Assembly (NCBI RefSeq): GCF_902859765.1
Contig: NZ_CADIJV010000011.1
Location: 1-64,000, forward strand
Origin: Achromobacter pulmonis
GTDB taxonomy: Bacteria > Pseudomonadota > Gammaproteobacteria > Burkholderiales > Burkholderiaceae_B
DNA: 64,000 nt
Direction of reading: 5' to 3'
The notes below the pieces were generated by a model. That model made no database searches, had not been told where the DNA came from, and saw nothing but the letters and a program-made list of their open reading frames with translations. Every line of letters starts with the position of its first letter. Within the stretch, counting starts at the first letter, position 1. The translations under genes and the position numbers were made by a program. Of this stretch, positions 17,231 to 25,511 are shown piece by piece.

Positions 17231-17249
17231 TTTCGCACGGTCGTGCGAA
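17231..17249. promoter_or_regulatory. TetR-type operator upstream of small ORF
   Basis: TTCGCACG-GT-CGTGCGAA has perfect 8-bp arms. Its first 16 bases TTTCGCACGGTCGTGC differ from the site at 16547-16562 at a single base. It sits 21 nt before the start codon of the 39-codon ORF. Confidence 0.78.
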
Positions 17250-17269
17250 TTTTGAATCCGGAGTGGATC

Positions 17270-17389
17270 ATGGCTTTCTACTATGTCGGCGCAGCAGTCA
17301 TCGTGGCGGGATTGGCCCGCATCTGGTTCCTATGGCGCACCCTGCTGCGCCAACTACCCAACCTGTCCCGGCATCTGGTGCTGTTCTGA
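17270..17389 (+). CDS. Small 39-residue predicted membrane protein
   Basis: ATG 17270 is preceded by CGGAG with a good spacer, and the frame encodes 39 residues: an N-terminal hydrophobic helix (about 3-22, containing YYVGAAVIVAGLARIWFLW) followed by a basic, Leu-rich tail ending HLVLF. I recognise no family. Support comes from the ribosome-binding site, the transmembrane-like composition and the TetR operator directly upstream that matches the operator of the neighbouring regulator. The nicotinamidase-like gene starts 106 nt downstream and might be co-transcribed. It could be a small membrane stress or accessory protein; function is unknown. Confidence 0.6.
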   Translation: MAFYYVGAAVIVAGLARIWFLWRTLLRQLPNLSRHLVLF

Positions 17390-17495
17390 GCCATGCCGCC
17401 AGCCGGGCGGCAACCTGCACCGGATCCGGCCATGACCCTCGCGCGCGGCGTCTGTCCCGGTCTATATTCCGTATTCACTCCCCGCCTGTGCCGCC

Positions 17496-18353
17496 ATGTC
17501 GCGTTCCGTTCATCTCCTGATCATCGATCCGCAGAATGATTTCTGCGACCTTCCCGCCAGCCATCTGCCTGTCGATCCCTTGACTGGCCAGGCGGTCGCG
17601 CCCGCGCTGCCGGTGCCTGGCGCGCACGCCGACATGCAGCGACTGGCGCGTTTCATCGACGCCACCGCGCCCGCGCTGTCTGCCATCACGGTCACGCTGG
17701 ACTCGCATCACCGGCTGGACATTGCCCATCCCACCTTCTGGCGCACCGGGGACGGCCGGGCGGTCGCGCCCTTCACGCCCATCACCGCCAGCCAGGTGCG
17801 TTCGGGCGCTTTCCTGCCGCGCCATGCCGACGACCTGCCGCGCACACTGACCTACCTGGATGAACTGGAAGCCCGCGGCCGCTACACGCTGATGGTGTGG
17901 CCGGTGCATTGCGAGATCGGCACCTGGGGCCACAACGTGCACGCCGACGTGCGCGCGGCCTATGCGCGGTGGGAAGACGAACACCAGTTCATCGTGCGCA
18001 AGGTGCCCAAGGGCGCCAACCCCTGGACCGAACACTACAGCGCGCTCATGGCCGAAGTGCCCGATGCCGACGATCCGCGCAGCCAGCTCAATCGCAGACT
18101 GCTCGAATCGCTGGATCGCGCCGATCTCATCGTCGTGGCGGGCGAAGCCGGCAGCCATTGCATCAAGGCGACGGTCGAGCACATCGCCGAATACCTGCCC
18201 GGCGGCAATCTGTCGCGCGTCGTGCTGTTGAACGATTGCATCAGTCCGGTCACGGGGTTCGCGGACGCGCAGGCCGCCTTCGTGCAACGCATGCGCGATC
18301 TGGGCGTACAGGCGCGCGACAGTGCCGACATGGCACGCGCGCTGACGGCATGA
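17496..18353 (+). CDS. Cysteine hydrolase (nicotinamidase/isochorismatase superfamily)
   Basis: A 285-residue cysteine hydrolase with the superfamily triad: D11 (IDPQNDFC), K172 (RKVPKGAN; K169 is the alternative) and C222 in the nucleophile loop GEAGSHCIKAT. A metal-site-like TLDSHHRLDIAHP (69-79) resembles nicotinamidases (PncA), but the protein is longer than typical PncA (about 210), with extra segments around 80-130. It may hydrolyse nicotinamide or another amide. It follows the small ORF on the same strand and converges on TetR gene 2. No ligand or pathway can be fixed from this context. Confidence 0.83.
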   Translation: MSRSVHLLIIDPQNDFCDLPASHLPVDPLTGQAVAPALPVPGAHADMQRLARFIDATAPALSAITVTLDSHHRLDIAHPTFWRTGDGRAVAPFTPITASQVRSGAFLPRHADDLPRTLTYLDELEARGRYTLMVWPVHCEIGTWGHNVHADVRAAYARWEDEHQFIVRKVPKGANPWTEHYSALMAEVPDADDPRSQLNRRLLESLDRADLIVVAGEAGSHCIKATVEHIAEYLPGGNLSRVVLLNDCISPVTGFADAQAAFVQRMRDLGVQARDSADMARALTA

Positions 18354-18424
18354 TCCGGCGTCACCAGCGCAAGCAGCCGCAAGCTTGCGCGTTGCGGCCG
18401 CGACGATAGACGGAAAATACGGCG

Positions 18425-19015
18425 TCAGGCGGCGGGCTGATCCCGGCACTCGACATACAGGGCGCTGATCGCTTCGCACAGGGCGGGCGGCGCCTGGAAC
18501 AGCCGTGACACCAACAGGCACCCCTGCACCGTGGCGAAAACCGCTCGCCCCGCCGCTTCGGCGCTGCCCGAGAATTTCAAGGTGCCCTCCTGGACGCCCT
18601 GCGCCAGTACGCGGGCCAGCCAAGCCTCGTGCGCCCGGAAGAATCCCTGCAATGCGCCGCGGACGCGATCCGGCAGGCTCATCATTTCGGCGGCCAGCAT
18701 TCCACCCAGACACAGTTCACCGTCGCCGCAGGCTTTCGACTCCATCATCGAAAGATAGGCATCAAGCTGGGCATGGGCCGGCTGCGCAGTGTCGATGGCA
18801 CGCACGGACGCCAGCGCGCGAGCGCTGTACGCTTCGACGGCCTCGTACAGGAGGTCGTCTTTGCAGGGAAAGTAATAGTGGATGCTGGACGTCTTCACGC
18901 CCACATGCTCGGCCAGGTCCCGATAGCTGAAACCGTTGCAGCCGCGCGTGCGGATCAGTTTCTCGGCATGGGCCAGCAACTGGTCGCGGGTGGAGTTGGG
19001 GGTCGGAGTGTCCAT
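18425..19015 (-). CDS. TetR/AcrR-family regulator 2
   Basis: A 196-residue regulator. The helix-turn-helix lies at about 10-55 (GFSYRDLAEHVGVKTSSIHYYFPCKDDLL). The C-terminal ligand domain has a Cys/Gly-rich stretch KACGDGELCLGG near 95-106 typical of the TetR_C_33/AcuR-like group; these cysteines might sense electrophiles, which is inference. The -10-like TAATAT (minus strand, 19027-19022) lies six bases before ATG 19015 and there is no Shine-Dalgarno, so the mRNA may be leaderless. A 20-bp operator (19026-19045) fills the spacer between a -35-like ATGACG and this -10. Three more copies lie around the adjacent DUF4148 genes. Confidence 0.88.
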   Translation of the reverse strand: MDTPTPNSTRDQLLAHAEKLIRTRGCNGFSYRDLAEHVGVKTSSIHYYFPCKDDLLYEAVEAYSARALASVRAIDTAQPAHAQLDAYLSMMESKACGDGELCLGGMLAAEMMSLPDRVRGALQGFFRAHEAWLARVLAQGVQEGTLKFSGSAEAAGRAVFATVQGCLLVSRLFQAPPALCEAISALYVECRDQPAA

Positions 19016-19025
19016 GGGTGCATAT

Positions 19026-19045
19026 TACCTACTAATAGATCGGTA
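19026..19045. promoter_or_regulatory. Operator 1 of the TetR-2/DUF4148 set
   Basis: TACCTACTAATAGATCGGTA fits the consensus TAYCTAYTWNTAGRTMGRTA shared by four sites. It overlaps the promoter of TetR gene 2, implying autoregulation. Confidence 0.75.
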
Positions 19046-19097
19046 CGTCATCGGCGGAAATCCCTAGACACCCGTCGCGGCGCTCCGATGCAACCGC

Positions 19098-19137
19098 GCG
19101 AACCCCGGCCGGGAAAGATCCCGCCCCCAGGGTTCGC
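19098..19137 (-). terminator. Hairpin downstream of DUF4148 tandem genes
   Basis: GCGAACCC (19098-19105) pairs with GGGTTCGC (19130-19137), with an inner GC-rich stem. It lies 18 nt after the stop of the leftward DUF4148 gene. There is no T-tract, so termination is uncertain. Confidence 0.4.
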
Positions 19138-19154
19138 CGTGGCCGACATCAGAC

Positions 19155-19460
19155 TCAGCCTTGCACGGGCGGATAGTCCAGTTCGCCGCTTTCGGTCAGG
19201 CCCTGGGCGCGGGCAGCGGCCAGCTCCTGCTTCACTTGCGCGCGGCTCTTGTCACCGGCGCTGGCGAAGGCGGTCGCGGCATAGCCTTCCTCATCGCTGA
19301 CCAATTCACCATTGGCGCGGGCGGCGGCCAGCTCTTGTTGCACCTGGGCGCGGGTCACCGTGCTGTGCGTGTCGAGCGCGGGCGGGTAATCCAGTTCGCC
19401 GGCATGGGCGGCGCCGAGGAACGAGGCGGTCAGGATCAAGGCGGATACGAGGGTCTTCAT
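19155..19460 (-). CDS. DUF4148 secreted protein, tandem copy A
   Basis: A 101-residue protein with signal peptide cleaved near AHA-GE (residue 20). Its mature part begins GELDYPPALDTHSTVTRAQV and contains two DUF4148 units (RAQVQQELAAARANGELV..., RAQVKQELAAARAQGLTES...), ending in another YPP motif. It is nearly identical to copy B (19538-19843) apart from scattered substitutions, so the pair is a recent tandem duplication. A ribosome-binding site (TGGAGA) precedes ATG 19460. A TetR-2-type operator lies in the 77-nt gap between the copies, so each copy has its own control region. Function unknown. Confidence 0.87.
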   Translation of the reverse strand: MKTLVSALILTASFLGAAHAGELDYPPALDTHSTVTRAQVQQELAAARANGELVSDEEGYAATAFASAGDKSRAQVKQELAAARAQGLTESGELDYPPVQG

Positions 19461-19504
19461 GAGGCTTCTCCAGTATGGATCGGTAGGGTGCAGTGAAATT
19501 GAGC

Positions 19505-19524
19505 TATCTATTTGTAGATAGATT
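19505..19524. promoter_or_regulatory. Operator 2 of the TetR-2/DUF4148 set
   Basis: TATCTATTTGTAGATAGATT lies between the two DUF4148 genes. It also contains the perfect inverted repeat CTATCTA-TTTG-TAGATAG (19504-19521). It matches the shared 20-bp consensus at 18-19 positions. Confidence 0.72.
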
Positions 19525-19537
19525 CAGACTGAAAAAT

Positions 19538-19843
19538 TCAGCCTGCAGTGGGCGGGTATTCCAGTTCGCCGCTTTCGGTCAGGCCCTGGGCGCGCGCGGC
19601 GGCCAGCTCCTGCTTCACTTGCGCGCGGCTCTTGTCACCGGCGCTGACGAAGGACGCGGCGGCATAACCTTCTTCGGTGCTGACCAGTTCGCCATTGGCG
19701 CGGGCGGCGGCCAGTTCTTGCTGCACCTGGGCGCGGGTCACCGTGCTGTGCGTGTCGAGCGCGGGCGGGTAATCCAGCTCGCCGGCTTGGGCGACGCCAA
19801 TGACGGAAGCGGACAGGATCAGAGCGGATACGAGGGTCTTCAT
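19538..19843 (-). CDS. DUF4148 secreted protein, tandem copy B
   Basis: A 101-residue paralogue of copy A with signal peptide to about residue 20 (AQA-GE), the same GELDYPPALDTHST start and two DUF4148 units. ATG 19843 is preceded by CCGGAGATCAACC; an in-frame ATG 13 codons earlier lies in the AT-rich control region and lacks a ribosome-binding site. Two TetR-2-type operators lie upstream at 19889 and 19994. Coding sequence similarity with copy A extends across the whole gene, and the flanking operators appear to have been duplicated too. Confidence 0.87.
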   Translation of the reverse strand: MKTLVSALILSASVIGVAQAGELDYPPALDTHSTVTRAQVQQELAAARANGELVSTEEGYAAASFVSAGDKSRAQVKQELAAARAQGLTESGELEYPPTAG

Positions 19844-19888
19844 GGTTGATCTCCGGATAAAAATGACTAAGTGAGGCTTCAATAAAAC

Positions 19889-19908
19889 TATCTACTTATA
19901 GGTAGATA
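19889..19908. promoter_or_regulatory. Operator 3 of the TetR-2/DUF4148 set
   Basis: TATCTACTTATAGGTAGATA, the most symmetrical copy, with 7-bp arms TATCTAC/GTAGATA. It lies 46 nt upstream of DUF4148 copy B in an AT-rich promoter region. Confidence 0.78.
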
Positions 19909-19993
19909 ACTGGGTAAATAAAAAGGGACTACTGTATTTCTGGTCTGGGCGACGCCGCGTTGTTGCCTGGGTGCTGCGTCGATGGATGAATCT

Positions 19994-20013
19994 TACCTAC
20001 TACTAGATAGATA
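19994..20013. promoter_or_regulatory. Operator 4 of the TetR-2/DUF4148 set
   Basis: TACCTACTACTAGATAGATA lies 85 nt beyond operator 3, in the same AT-rich stretch. It may belong to an auxiliary site for copy B. Confidence 0.7.
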
Positions 20014-20094
20014 GCGCAAGTCGTTATTGTGAAACTAAATATTTCATCTTAGCCAGCCGGACGCGCTTGGCCGCGATCCCGCACCTGTTGAAAA

Positions 20095-20157
20095 GCTGTG
20101 GAAAAGCCGCGAATTACGGTGCACAAGCTGTGTAGATGCTGTGCACAGCCTGTGGAT
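20095..20157. repeat. 63-bp imperfect direct repeat, copy 1, with DnaA-box-like elements
   Basis: It aligns without gaps to 20301-20363; both begin GCTGTGGAAAAG and end CTGTGGAT. It contains TGTGGAAAA, TGTGTAGAT and, running past its end, TGTGGATGA. These are one- or two-mismatch relatives of the DnaA box TGTGNATAA. Confidence 0.6.
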
Positions 20158-20291
20158 GAATACCCGGCGCCCGGACATGGATCGAGTCTGCATGCGGGTT
20201 TGCGGCCGGTCGGGATAGGCGAGTACGAGCTGGGATAACGGTATGCGGGCGCCAGCCCGGAATATGGCGGAATCCGCGTCTGCGCGGGCCT

Positions 20292-20365
20292 TGTGCATAA
20301 GCTGTGGAAAAGACACGAAAACCGGTGGACAGGCTGTGGAAATGCGGTGCACAGGCTGTGGATAG
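20292..20365. repeat. 63-bp direct repeat, copy 2, with DnaA-box-like cluster
   Basis: An exact DnaA-box consensus TGTGCATAA (20292-20300) is followed by the second repeat copy (20301-20363), which contains TGTGGAAAA, TGTGGAAAT and, running to 20365, TGTGGATAG. All lie in the same orientation. Whether DnaA binds here is not known. Confidence 0.55.
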
Positions 20366-20498
20366 CCGAAGGAGTCCCTGCCCCGGGGCCGGCCTGCACG
20401 CGATGGCGGCCTGCCGCGCGACCCTCTGTCCAAATGGCACAAAGCCCGGCAAGCACTAGGCTGGCCGGGCTTTGACCGGTACTGCCGTGGCGGCGATA

Positions 20499-21020
20499 TC
20501 AGAACGGAATATCGTCGTCCATGTCGGCCAGATTGGCGCCCCCCCCCGCGGGCGCTGCCTGCGGTGCCGGGCGTTGCTGGGGAGCGGGCCGCTGGGCCGG
20601 AGCGCGCTGCTGCGGCTGACGCGCCGGCGCATCATCGTAGCCGCCGCCACCGCCGTAGCTGCCACCACCGCCGCCACCGTCTTCGCGGCCACCCAGCATC
20701 TGCATCTGGTCGGCGACGATTTCGGTGCTGTAGCGATCAGCACCAGTATCCTTGTCCTGCCACTTGCGGGTTTTCAGACGCCCCTCGATGTAGACCGAAC
20801 GGCCCTTCTTCAGGTATTCGCCGGCGATCTCGGCCAGGCGGTTGTACATGACCACGCGATGCCATTCGGTTTCTTCGCGGCGCTCGCCCGATGCCTTGTC
20901 CTTCCAGGTGGAGGTAGTGGCAATGGACATGTTGCAGATTGCGGCCCCATCGGGGCTGTAGCGGACTTCCGGGTCGCGACCCAGGTTGCCCACGAGAATG
21001 ACTTTGTTAACCGATGCCAT
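20499..21020 (-). CDS. ssb: Single-stranded DNA-binding protein
   Basis: A 173-residue SSB. The N-terminal OB fold (about 1-112) begins [20 protein letters not shown] and has the WKDKASGE...ETEWHRVV region. A Gly/Pro/Gln-rich linker follows, and the protein ends in the acidic tip DMDDDIPF that recruits partner proteins. It coats single-stranded DNA in replication, repair and recombination. ATG 21020 starts the conserved domain; open frame further upstream is not conserved in type. It lies downstream of an MFS gene on the same strand, with uvrA divergent beyond, the usual betaproteobacterial arrangement. Confidence 0.97.
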   Translation of the reverse strand: MASVNKVILVGNLGRDPEVRYSPDGAAICNMSIATTSTWKDKASGERREETEWHRVVMYNRLAEIAGEYLKKGRSVYIEGRLKTRKWQDKDTGADRYSTEIVADQMQMLGGREDGGGGGGSYGGGGGYDDAPARQPQQRAPAQRPAPQQRPAPQAAPAGGGANLADMDDDIPF

Positions 21021-21296
21021 GCCGTTGTCCCTCTGTTGTTGACCTGTGCCACGCGTTGCCGCGAGCGCGCCGGCAACAACATAAAAGCGATGTTGAAGAC
21101 CGGCTTCATGAAACTCGCCGGTCACCGCAACGATGACCGGCGACGCCGGTGAAGCCCTAATTTGCCTTCTATTATCGACGAAAAGCGTCCGCCACGCCAA
21201 ACCGGATTGGTGACAAAGCCATCCACCGCAGGTAACGATTTCACCGCTGTTGGCCACCGTTGGCGGCGCGATCCGCGACTTTCGCCAACGGGCCTA

Positions 21297-22526
21297 TCAG
21301 GCCAACGGCTTGAGCGCCCAACTCACGGCCAACCAGACCGCGGCCAGCACGGCTGCCCCGATGAATACCGCGCTGGGGCCCGAGTGCGAAGCCACCCAAC
21401 CGCCGAGCGCGCCGCCGGTGAACAAGCCAGCGGCCTGGGCCGTGTTGTAGAACCCCAGCGCCAGGCCCTTGTAGGCCTGCGGCGCCACGCGCGACACCAG
21501 CGACGGCTGCAGCGCCTCGAGTACGTTGAAGGCCACGAAGAAACCCGTCAGGGCGGCCGCCAGGGTCAGGAAGCCATGGCTGGCGGCCGGCAGCAACGCG
21601 CATACCAGCACCAGCCCGGCCACCGCCGCGCGCAGCGCGCCACGATGGGCGCGCCGCTTTTCCGCCACGAACACCACCGGCACCATCAGCACGAACGACA
21701 CCAGAATCACCGGCAGATAGACTTTCCACAACTCGCGCGCGTCCAGGCCGCCGGCCTTGGCCAGCAGCGCCGGCACCACCACGAACAGCGACACCTGGAT
21801 CAGGTGCAGCACGAACACGCCGAAATTCAGCCGCAGCAGATCACCATGGGCAAGCACCTCGCGCGGCCGGGCGGCCTGCATGCTGCGGGTCTGGGTGCGC
21901 GGGACCACCGGCACCACCCAGCCGGCCACCGCCAGGCAGATCACGCCCAGACAGGCGATGGTCCAGAACAGGCCCGACAGCCCCCACCAACCCACCAGCA
22001 GCGGCGACAGCACCAGCGCCGCGGCAAACGACAGGCCGATCGAACCGCCCACCATGGCCATGGCCCGGGTGCGCACCTCGTCGCGGGTGGCGTCAGCCAA
22101 CCAGGCCGTCACGGCGGCAGATATGGCGCCCGCGCCCTGGATGGCGCGGCCGATGGTGATCCAGTACACGTCGGTGGCCTGCGCGCACACGATACTGCCC
22201 GCGACGAACAACAGCAGGCCGAACAACACCACGGGACGACGCCCCCAACGGTCGGAGGCCAGGCCGAAGGGAATCTGCATGAACGCCTGAGTCAGGCCAT
22301 AAATGCCCAACGCCAGGCCGACCCGGGCCGGATCGTCGCCCCCCGGCAGGCCGCGGGCGGCAACCGCGAACACCGGCAATAACAGGAACAGCCCCAGCAT
22401 CCGCGCCGCGAACAGGCCGGCCAGCGCCACACTGGCGCGGCGCTCGGATGAGGTCAATTTCAGTTTCGTATCTGCCGGCATGCGGAAATTTCGAGAATGA
22501 CTGGGACCGGTCCGCGCAATTGTCAT
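21297..22526 (-). CDS. MFS transporter (YajR-like)
   Basis: A 409-residue major facilitator with twelve predicted helices. The loop 2-3 signature is GLASDRWGRRPVV (about 90-102), and the helix-4 region shows GRAIQGAGAISAAVTAWLAD. The arrangement ssb-MFS-uvrA is widespread in Burkholderiales. Substrate is unknown; drug or metabolite efflux is the general family role. The start may be ATG 22526 or the internal ATG 22481, which lies closer to the first helix. The cytoplasmic linker between helices 6 and 7 is short and basic. Confidence 0.88.
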   Translation of the reverse strand: MTIARTGPSHSRNFRMPADTKLKLTSSERRASVALAGLFAARMLGLFLLLPVFAVAARGLPGGDDPARVGLALGIYGLTQAFMQIPFGLASDRWGRRPVVLFGLLLFVAGSIVCAQATDVYWITIGRAIQGAGAISAAVTAWLADATRDEVRTRAMAMVGGSIGLSFAAALVLSPLLVGWWGLSGLFWTIACLGVICLAVAGWVVPVVPRTQTRSMQAARPREVLAHGDLLRLNFGVFVLHLIQVSLFVVVPALLAKAGGLDARELWKVYLPVILVSFVLMVPVVFVAEKRRAHRGALRAAVAGLVLVCALLPAASHGFLTLAAALTGFFVAFNVLEALQPSLVSRVAPQAYKGLALGFYNTAQAAGLFTGGALGGWVASHSGPSAVFIGAAVLAAVWLAVSWALKPLA

Positions 22527-22614
22527 GCGCTTGCAGTCTGATCTATGGCCTGGGGACTCGGCGCGCTATAGTACCAAGTTGGCCTTTGCAACTGCTTAAA
22601 AGAGCCCGATAGAC

Positions 22615-25470
22615 GTGACCATACGCATTCGGGGTGCCCGCACCCACAATCTCAAGAACGTCTCGCTGGACCTGCCGCGCCACAAGCTGGTGGTGGTGAC
22701 CGGGCTGTCCGGCTCGGGCAAGTCCTCGCTGGCGTTCGATACGCTTTACGCGGAGGGGCAGCGGCGCTACGTCGAGAGCCTGTCCGCCTACGCCCGCCAG
22801 TTCCTGCAACTGATGGACAAGCCCGACGTCGACCTGATCGAGGGTCTGTCGCCGGCCATCTCGATCGAACAGAAGGCGGCGGGCCACAACCCGCGCTCCA
22901 CCGTCGGCACCATCACCGAAATCCACGATTACCTGCGTCTCCTGTATGCGCGGGTCGGCACGCCCTACTGCCCGGACCACGGCCTGCCGCTGCAGGCGCA
23001 GAGCGTCAGCCAGATGGTGGACGCGGTGCTGTCATGGCCGGCCGAGACCCGCCTGGCGGTGCTGGCCCCCATCGCCCGCGGCAAGAAGGGCAGCTTCGAG
23101 GACGAATGCGCCAGCCTGCAGGCGCAGGGCTACGTGCGCCTGCGCGTGGACGGCCAGATGGTGGAAATCGACGGCATGGCGCCGCTGAAGAAAACCGAGA
23201 AGCACGACATCGACGTGGTCATCGACCGCTTGCGCATCAAGCCCGAAAGCAAGCAGCGCCTGGCCGAGAGCTTCGAGACCGCACTGCAGCTGGCCGACGG
23301 CCGCGCGCTGGCGCTGGACATGGACGACAGCCGCGAGCAGGTCTTTTCCAGCCGCTACGCCTGCCCGGTCTGCAGCCACAGCCTGCCGGAACTGGAACCG
23401 CGCCTGTTCAGCTTCAACAACCCGATGGGCGCCTGCCCCAGCTGCGACGGCATCGGCCAGGTCGGCTTCTTCGACCCCAAGCGCGTGGTCGCCTTCCCCG
23501 AGCTGAGCCTGGCGGCCGGCGCCATCCGTGGCTGGGACCGCCGCAATGCCTTCACCCATTCGCTGCTGACCAGCCTGGCGGCGCACTATGAATTCGATAT
23601 CGAGGCGCCCTTCGAGGACCTGCCCGAGGCGCTACGCGAAAAGGTCCTGTACGGCTCGGGCGAAGAGGAGATCTCGTTCCTGTACCTGAATGAAAAGGGC
23701 CGCAGCACCGTCAAGCGCCACACTTTCGAGGGCGTCATCCCGAACCTGGAGCGCCGCTGGCGCGAAACCGATTCGGCCACCGTGCGCGAGGAACTGGGCA
23801 AGTACCGCAACATCAAGACCTGCCCCGACTGCGGCGGTTCGCGCCTGCGCCCGGAAGCGCGCAACGTGCTGATCGGCCAGGACCCGCGCGGCGGCGAGCG
23901 TCACGGCCAGGCCATCTACGAGGTCGAGGCGATGCCGTTGTCGACCTGCCTGGGATGGTTCCGCGACCTGACCCTGACCGGCGCCAAACAGGAGATCGCG
24001 CAGCGCATCGTGCGCGAGATCGAGGCACGCCTGAGCTTCCTGAACAACGTCGGCCTGAACTATCTGTCGCTGGATCGCAGCGCCGACACCATCTCCGGCG
24101 GCGAGGCCCAGCGCATCCGCCTGGCCAGCCAGATCGGCTCCGGCCTGACCGGCGTGATGTACGTACTGGACGAGCCCTCCATCGGCCTGCACCAGCGCGA
24201 CAACGACCGCCTCATCGGCACGCTGCAGCACCTGCGCGACCTGGGCAACAGTGTCATCGTGGTCGAGCACGACGAAGACATGATCCGCATGGCCGACTGG
24301 GTCGTGGACATGGGGCCGGGCGCGGGCGAGCATGGCGGCCAAGTGGTGGCGCAGGGCGATCCCGAAACCGTGCAGCGTGACCCGAATTCACTCACCGGCC
24401 AATACCTGAGCGGCCAGCGGGCCATCGCCATCCCCAAGCGCCGCCCGGTCACCGACGACCTGCCCTGGCTGACGCTCACCGGCGCTAGCGGCAATAACCT
24501 CAAGAACGTCGACCTGCGCCTGCCCGCCGGCCGGCTGATCTGCGTCACCGGCGTGTCCGGCTCGGGCAAATCGACCCTGATCAACGACACACTGGCCGTG
24601 GCCGTATCGCGCCAACTGCACCATGCGCAAAGTGAACCCGCGCCCTACACCGCGATGCAGGGCCTGGAGAACTTCGACAAGATCATCAGCGTCGACCAGA
24701 GCCCCATCGGCCGCACGCCGCGCAGCAATCCGGCCACCTACACCGGCCTGTTCACGCCGATCCGCGAGTTGTTCGCCGGCGTGCCCGAGGCCCGCACCCG
24801 CGGCTATGACCCCGGCCGCTTCAGTTTCAACGTCAAGGGCGGGCGCTGCGAAGCCTGCCAGGGCGACGGCGTGGTCAAGGTCGAAATGCACTTCCTGCCG
24901 GATATGTACGTGCCCTGCGACGTCTGCCACGGCAAGCGCTACAACCGCGAGACGCTGGAAATCCGCTACCGTGGCCGCAACATCAGCGAAGTGCTGGACC
25001 TGACGGTCGAGCAGGCGCTGGAGTATTTCGAATCGGTGCCGGCGATCTCCCGCAAGCTGCACACGCTGATCGACGTCGGCCTGTCGTACATCCGCCTGGG
25101 CCAGAGCGCCACCACCCTGTCGGGCGGCGAGGCGCAGCGCGTGAAGCTGTCCCAGGAACTGTCGCGGCGCAGCACCGGCCGCACCCTGTACATCCTGGAC
25201 GAGCCCACCACCGGCTTGCATTTCCGCGACATCGAACTGCTGCTGCAGGTGCTCAACCAGTTGGTGGACAGCGGCAATACCGTGCTCATCATCGAGCACA
25301 ACCTGGACGTCATCAAGACCGCCGACTGGCTCATCGACATGGGTCCGGAAGGCGGCGACGGCGGCGGCCGGGTGGTGGCGCAAGGCACGCCGGAAGACGT
25401 GGCGGCCACACCCGAAAGCCATACCGGACACTATCTCGGCAAGCTGCTGCGCCGCACGCCAGGCGGCTGA
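22615..25470 (+). CDS. uvrA: Excinuclease ABC subunit A
   Basis: The protein has 951 residues, usual for UvrA. It is the damage-recognition ATPase of nucleotide excision repair. It has two ABC modules with Walker [10 protein letters not shown] (about 30) and GVSGSGKST (about 646), and two ABC signature motifs ([29 protein letters not shown]). It has CxxC zinc pairs (CPVC...CPSC in the first module; CEAC...CDVC in the second). Translation starts at GTG 22615. I saw no CTG-N10-CAG LexA box in the 88-nt gap to the MFS gene, so SOS control is not evident here. Confidence 0.98.
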   Translation: MTIRIRGARTHNLKNVSLDLPRHKLVVVTGLSGSGKSSLAFDTLYAEGQRRYVESLSAYARQFLQLMDKPDVDLIEGLSPAISIEQKAAGHNPRSTVGTITEIHDYLRLLYARVGTPYCPDHGLPLQAQSVSQMVDAVLSWPAETRLAVLAPIARGKKGSFEDECASLQAQGYVRLRVDGQMVEIDGMAPLKKTEKHDIDVVIDRLRIKPESKQRLAESFETALQLADGRALALDMDDSREQVFSSRYACPVCSHSLPELEPRLFSFNNPMGACPSCDGIGQVGFFDPKRVVAFPELSLAAGAIRGWDRRNAFTHSLLTSLAAHYEFDIEAPFEDLPEALREKVLYGSGEEEISFLYLNEKGRSTVKRHTFEGVIPNLERRWRETDSATVREELGKYRNIKTCPDCGGSRLRPEARNVLIGQDPRGGERHGQAIYEVEAMPLSTCLGWFRDLTLTGAKQEIAQRIVREIEARLSFLNNVGLNYLSLDRSADTISGGEAQRIRLASQIGSGLTGVMYVLDEPSIGLHQRDNDRLIGTLQHLRDLGNSVIVVEHDEDMIRMADWVVDMGPGAGEHGGQVVAQGDPETVQRDPNSLTGQYLSGQRAIAIPKRRPVTDDLPWLTLTGASGNNLKNVDLRLPAGRLICVTGVSGSGKSTLINDTLAVAVSRQLHHAQSEPAPYTAMQGLENFDKIISVDQSPIGRTPRSNPATYTGLFTPIRELFAGVPEARTRGYDPGRFSFNVKGGRCEACQGDGVVKVEMHFLPDMYVPCDVCHGKRYNRETLEIRYRGRNISEVLDLTVEQALEYFESVPAISRKLHTLIDVGLSYIRLGQSATTLSGGEAQRVKLSQELSRRSTGRTLYILDEPTTGLHFRDIELLLQVLNQLVDSGNTVLIIEHNLDVIKTADWLIDMGPEGGDGGGRVVAQGTPEDVAATPESHTGHYLGKLLRRTPGG

Positions 25471-25511
25471 GCCGCGCGGCGCGGCAGCGCCAGTCACTAA
25501 GGGAAATCGGC

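Larger units (their letters stand above)
19844..20498. other. 655-nt non-coding region: DUF4148 promoter plus DnaA-box-like repeats
   Basis: The part 19844-20045 is AT-rich and carries two TetR-2-type operators. The part 20095-20365 carries an imperfect 63-bp direct repeat and many TGTGGA-type elements. Open frames here in several phases are short, mutually overlapping and compositionally repetitive (runs encoding VHRFST-like peptides), so I reject them as genes. The ssb stop codon is at 20499. Confidence 0.6.

Noticed and set aside
20044-20475. Several overlapping short frames in the repeat region before ssb
   Set aside because: Three minus-strand phases and one plus-strand phase are all open over the same bases and encode repetitive VHRFST/LWK-type peptides from the DnaA-box-like repeats. 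No ribosome-binding sites.
22527-22614. Possible LexA box before uvrA
   Set aside because: No CTG-N10-CAG pattern is visible in the gap, so I do not call SOS control.
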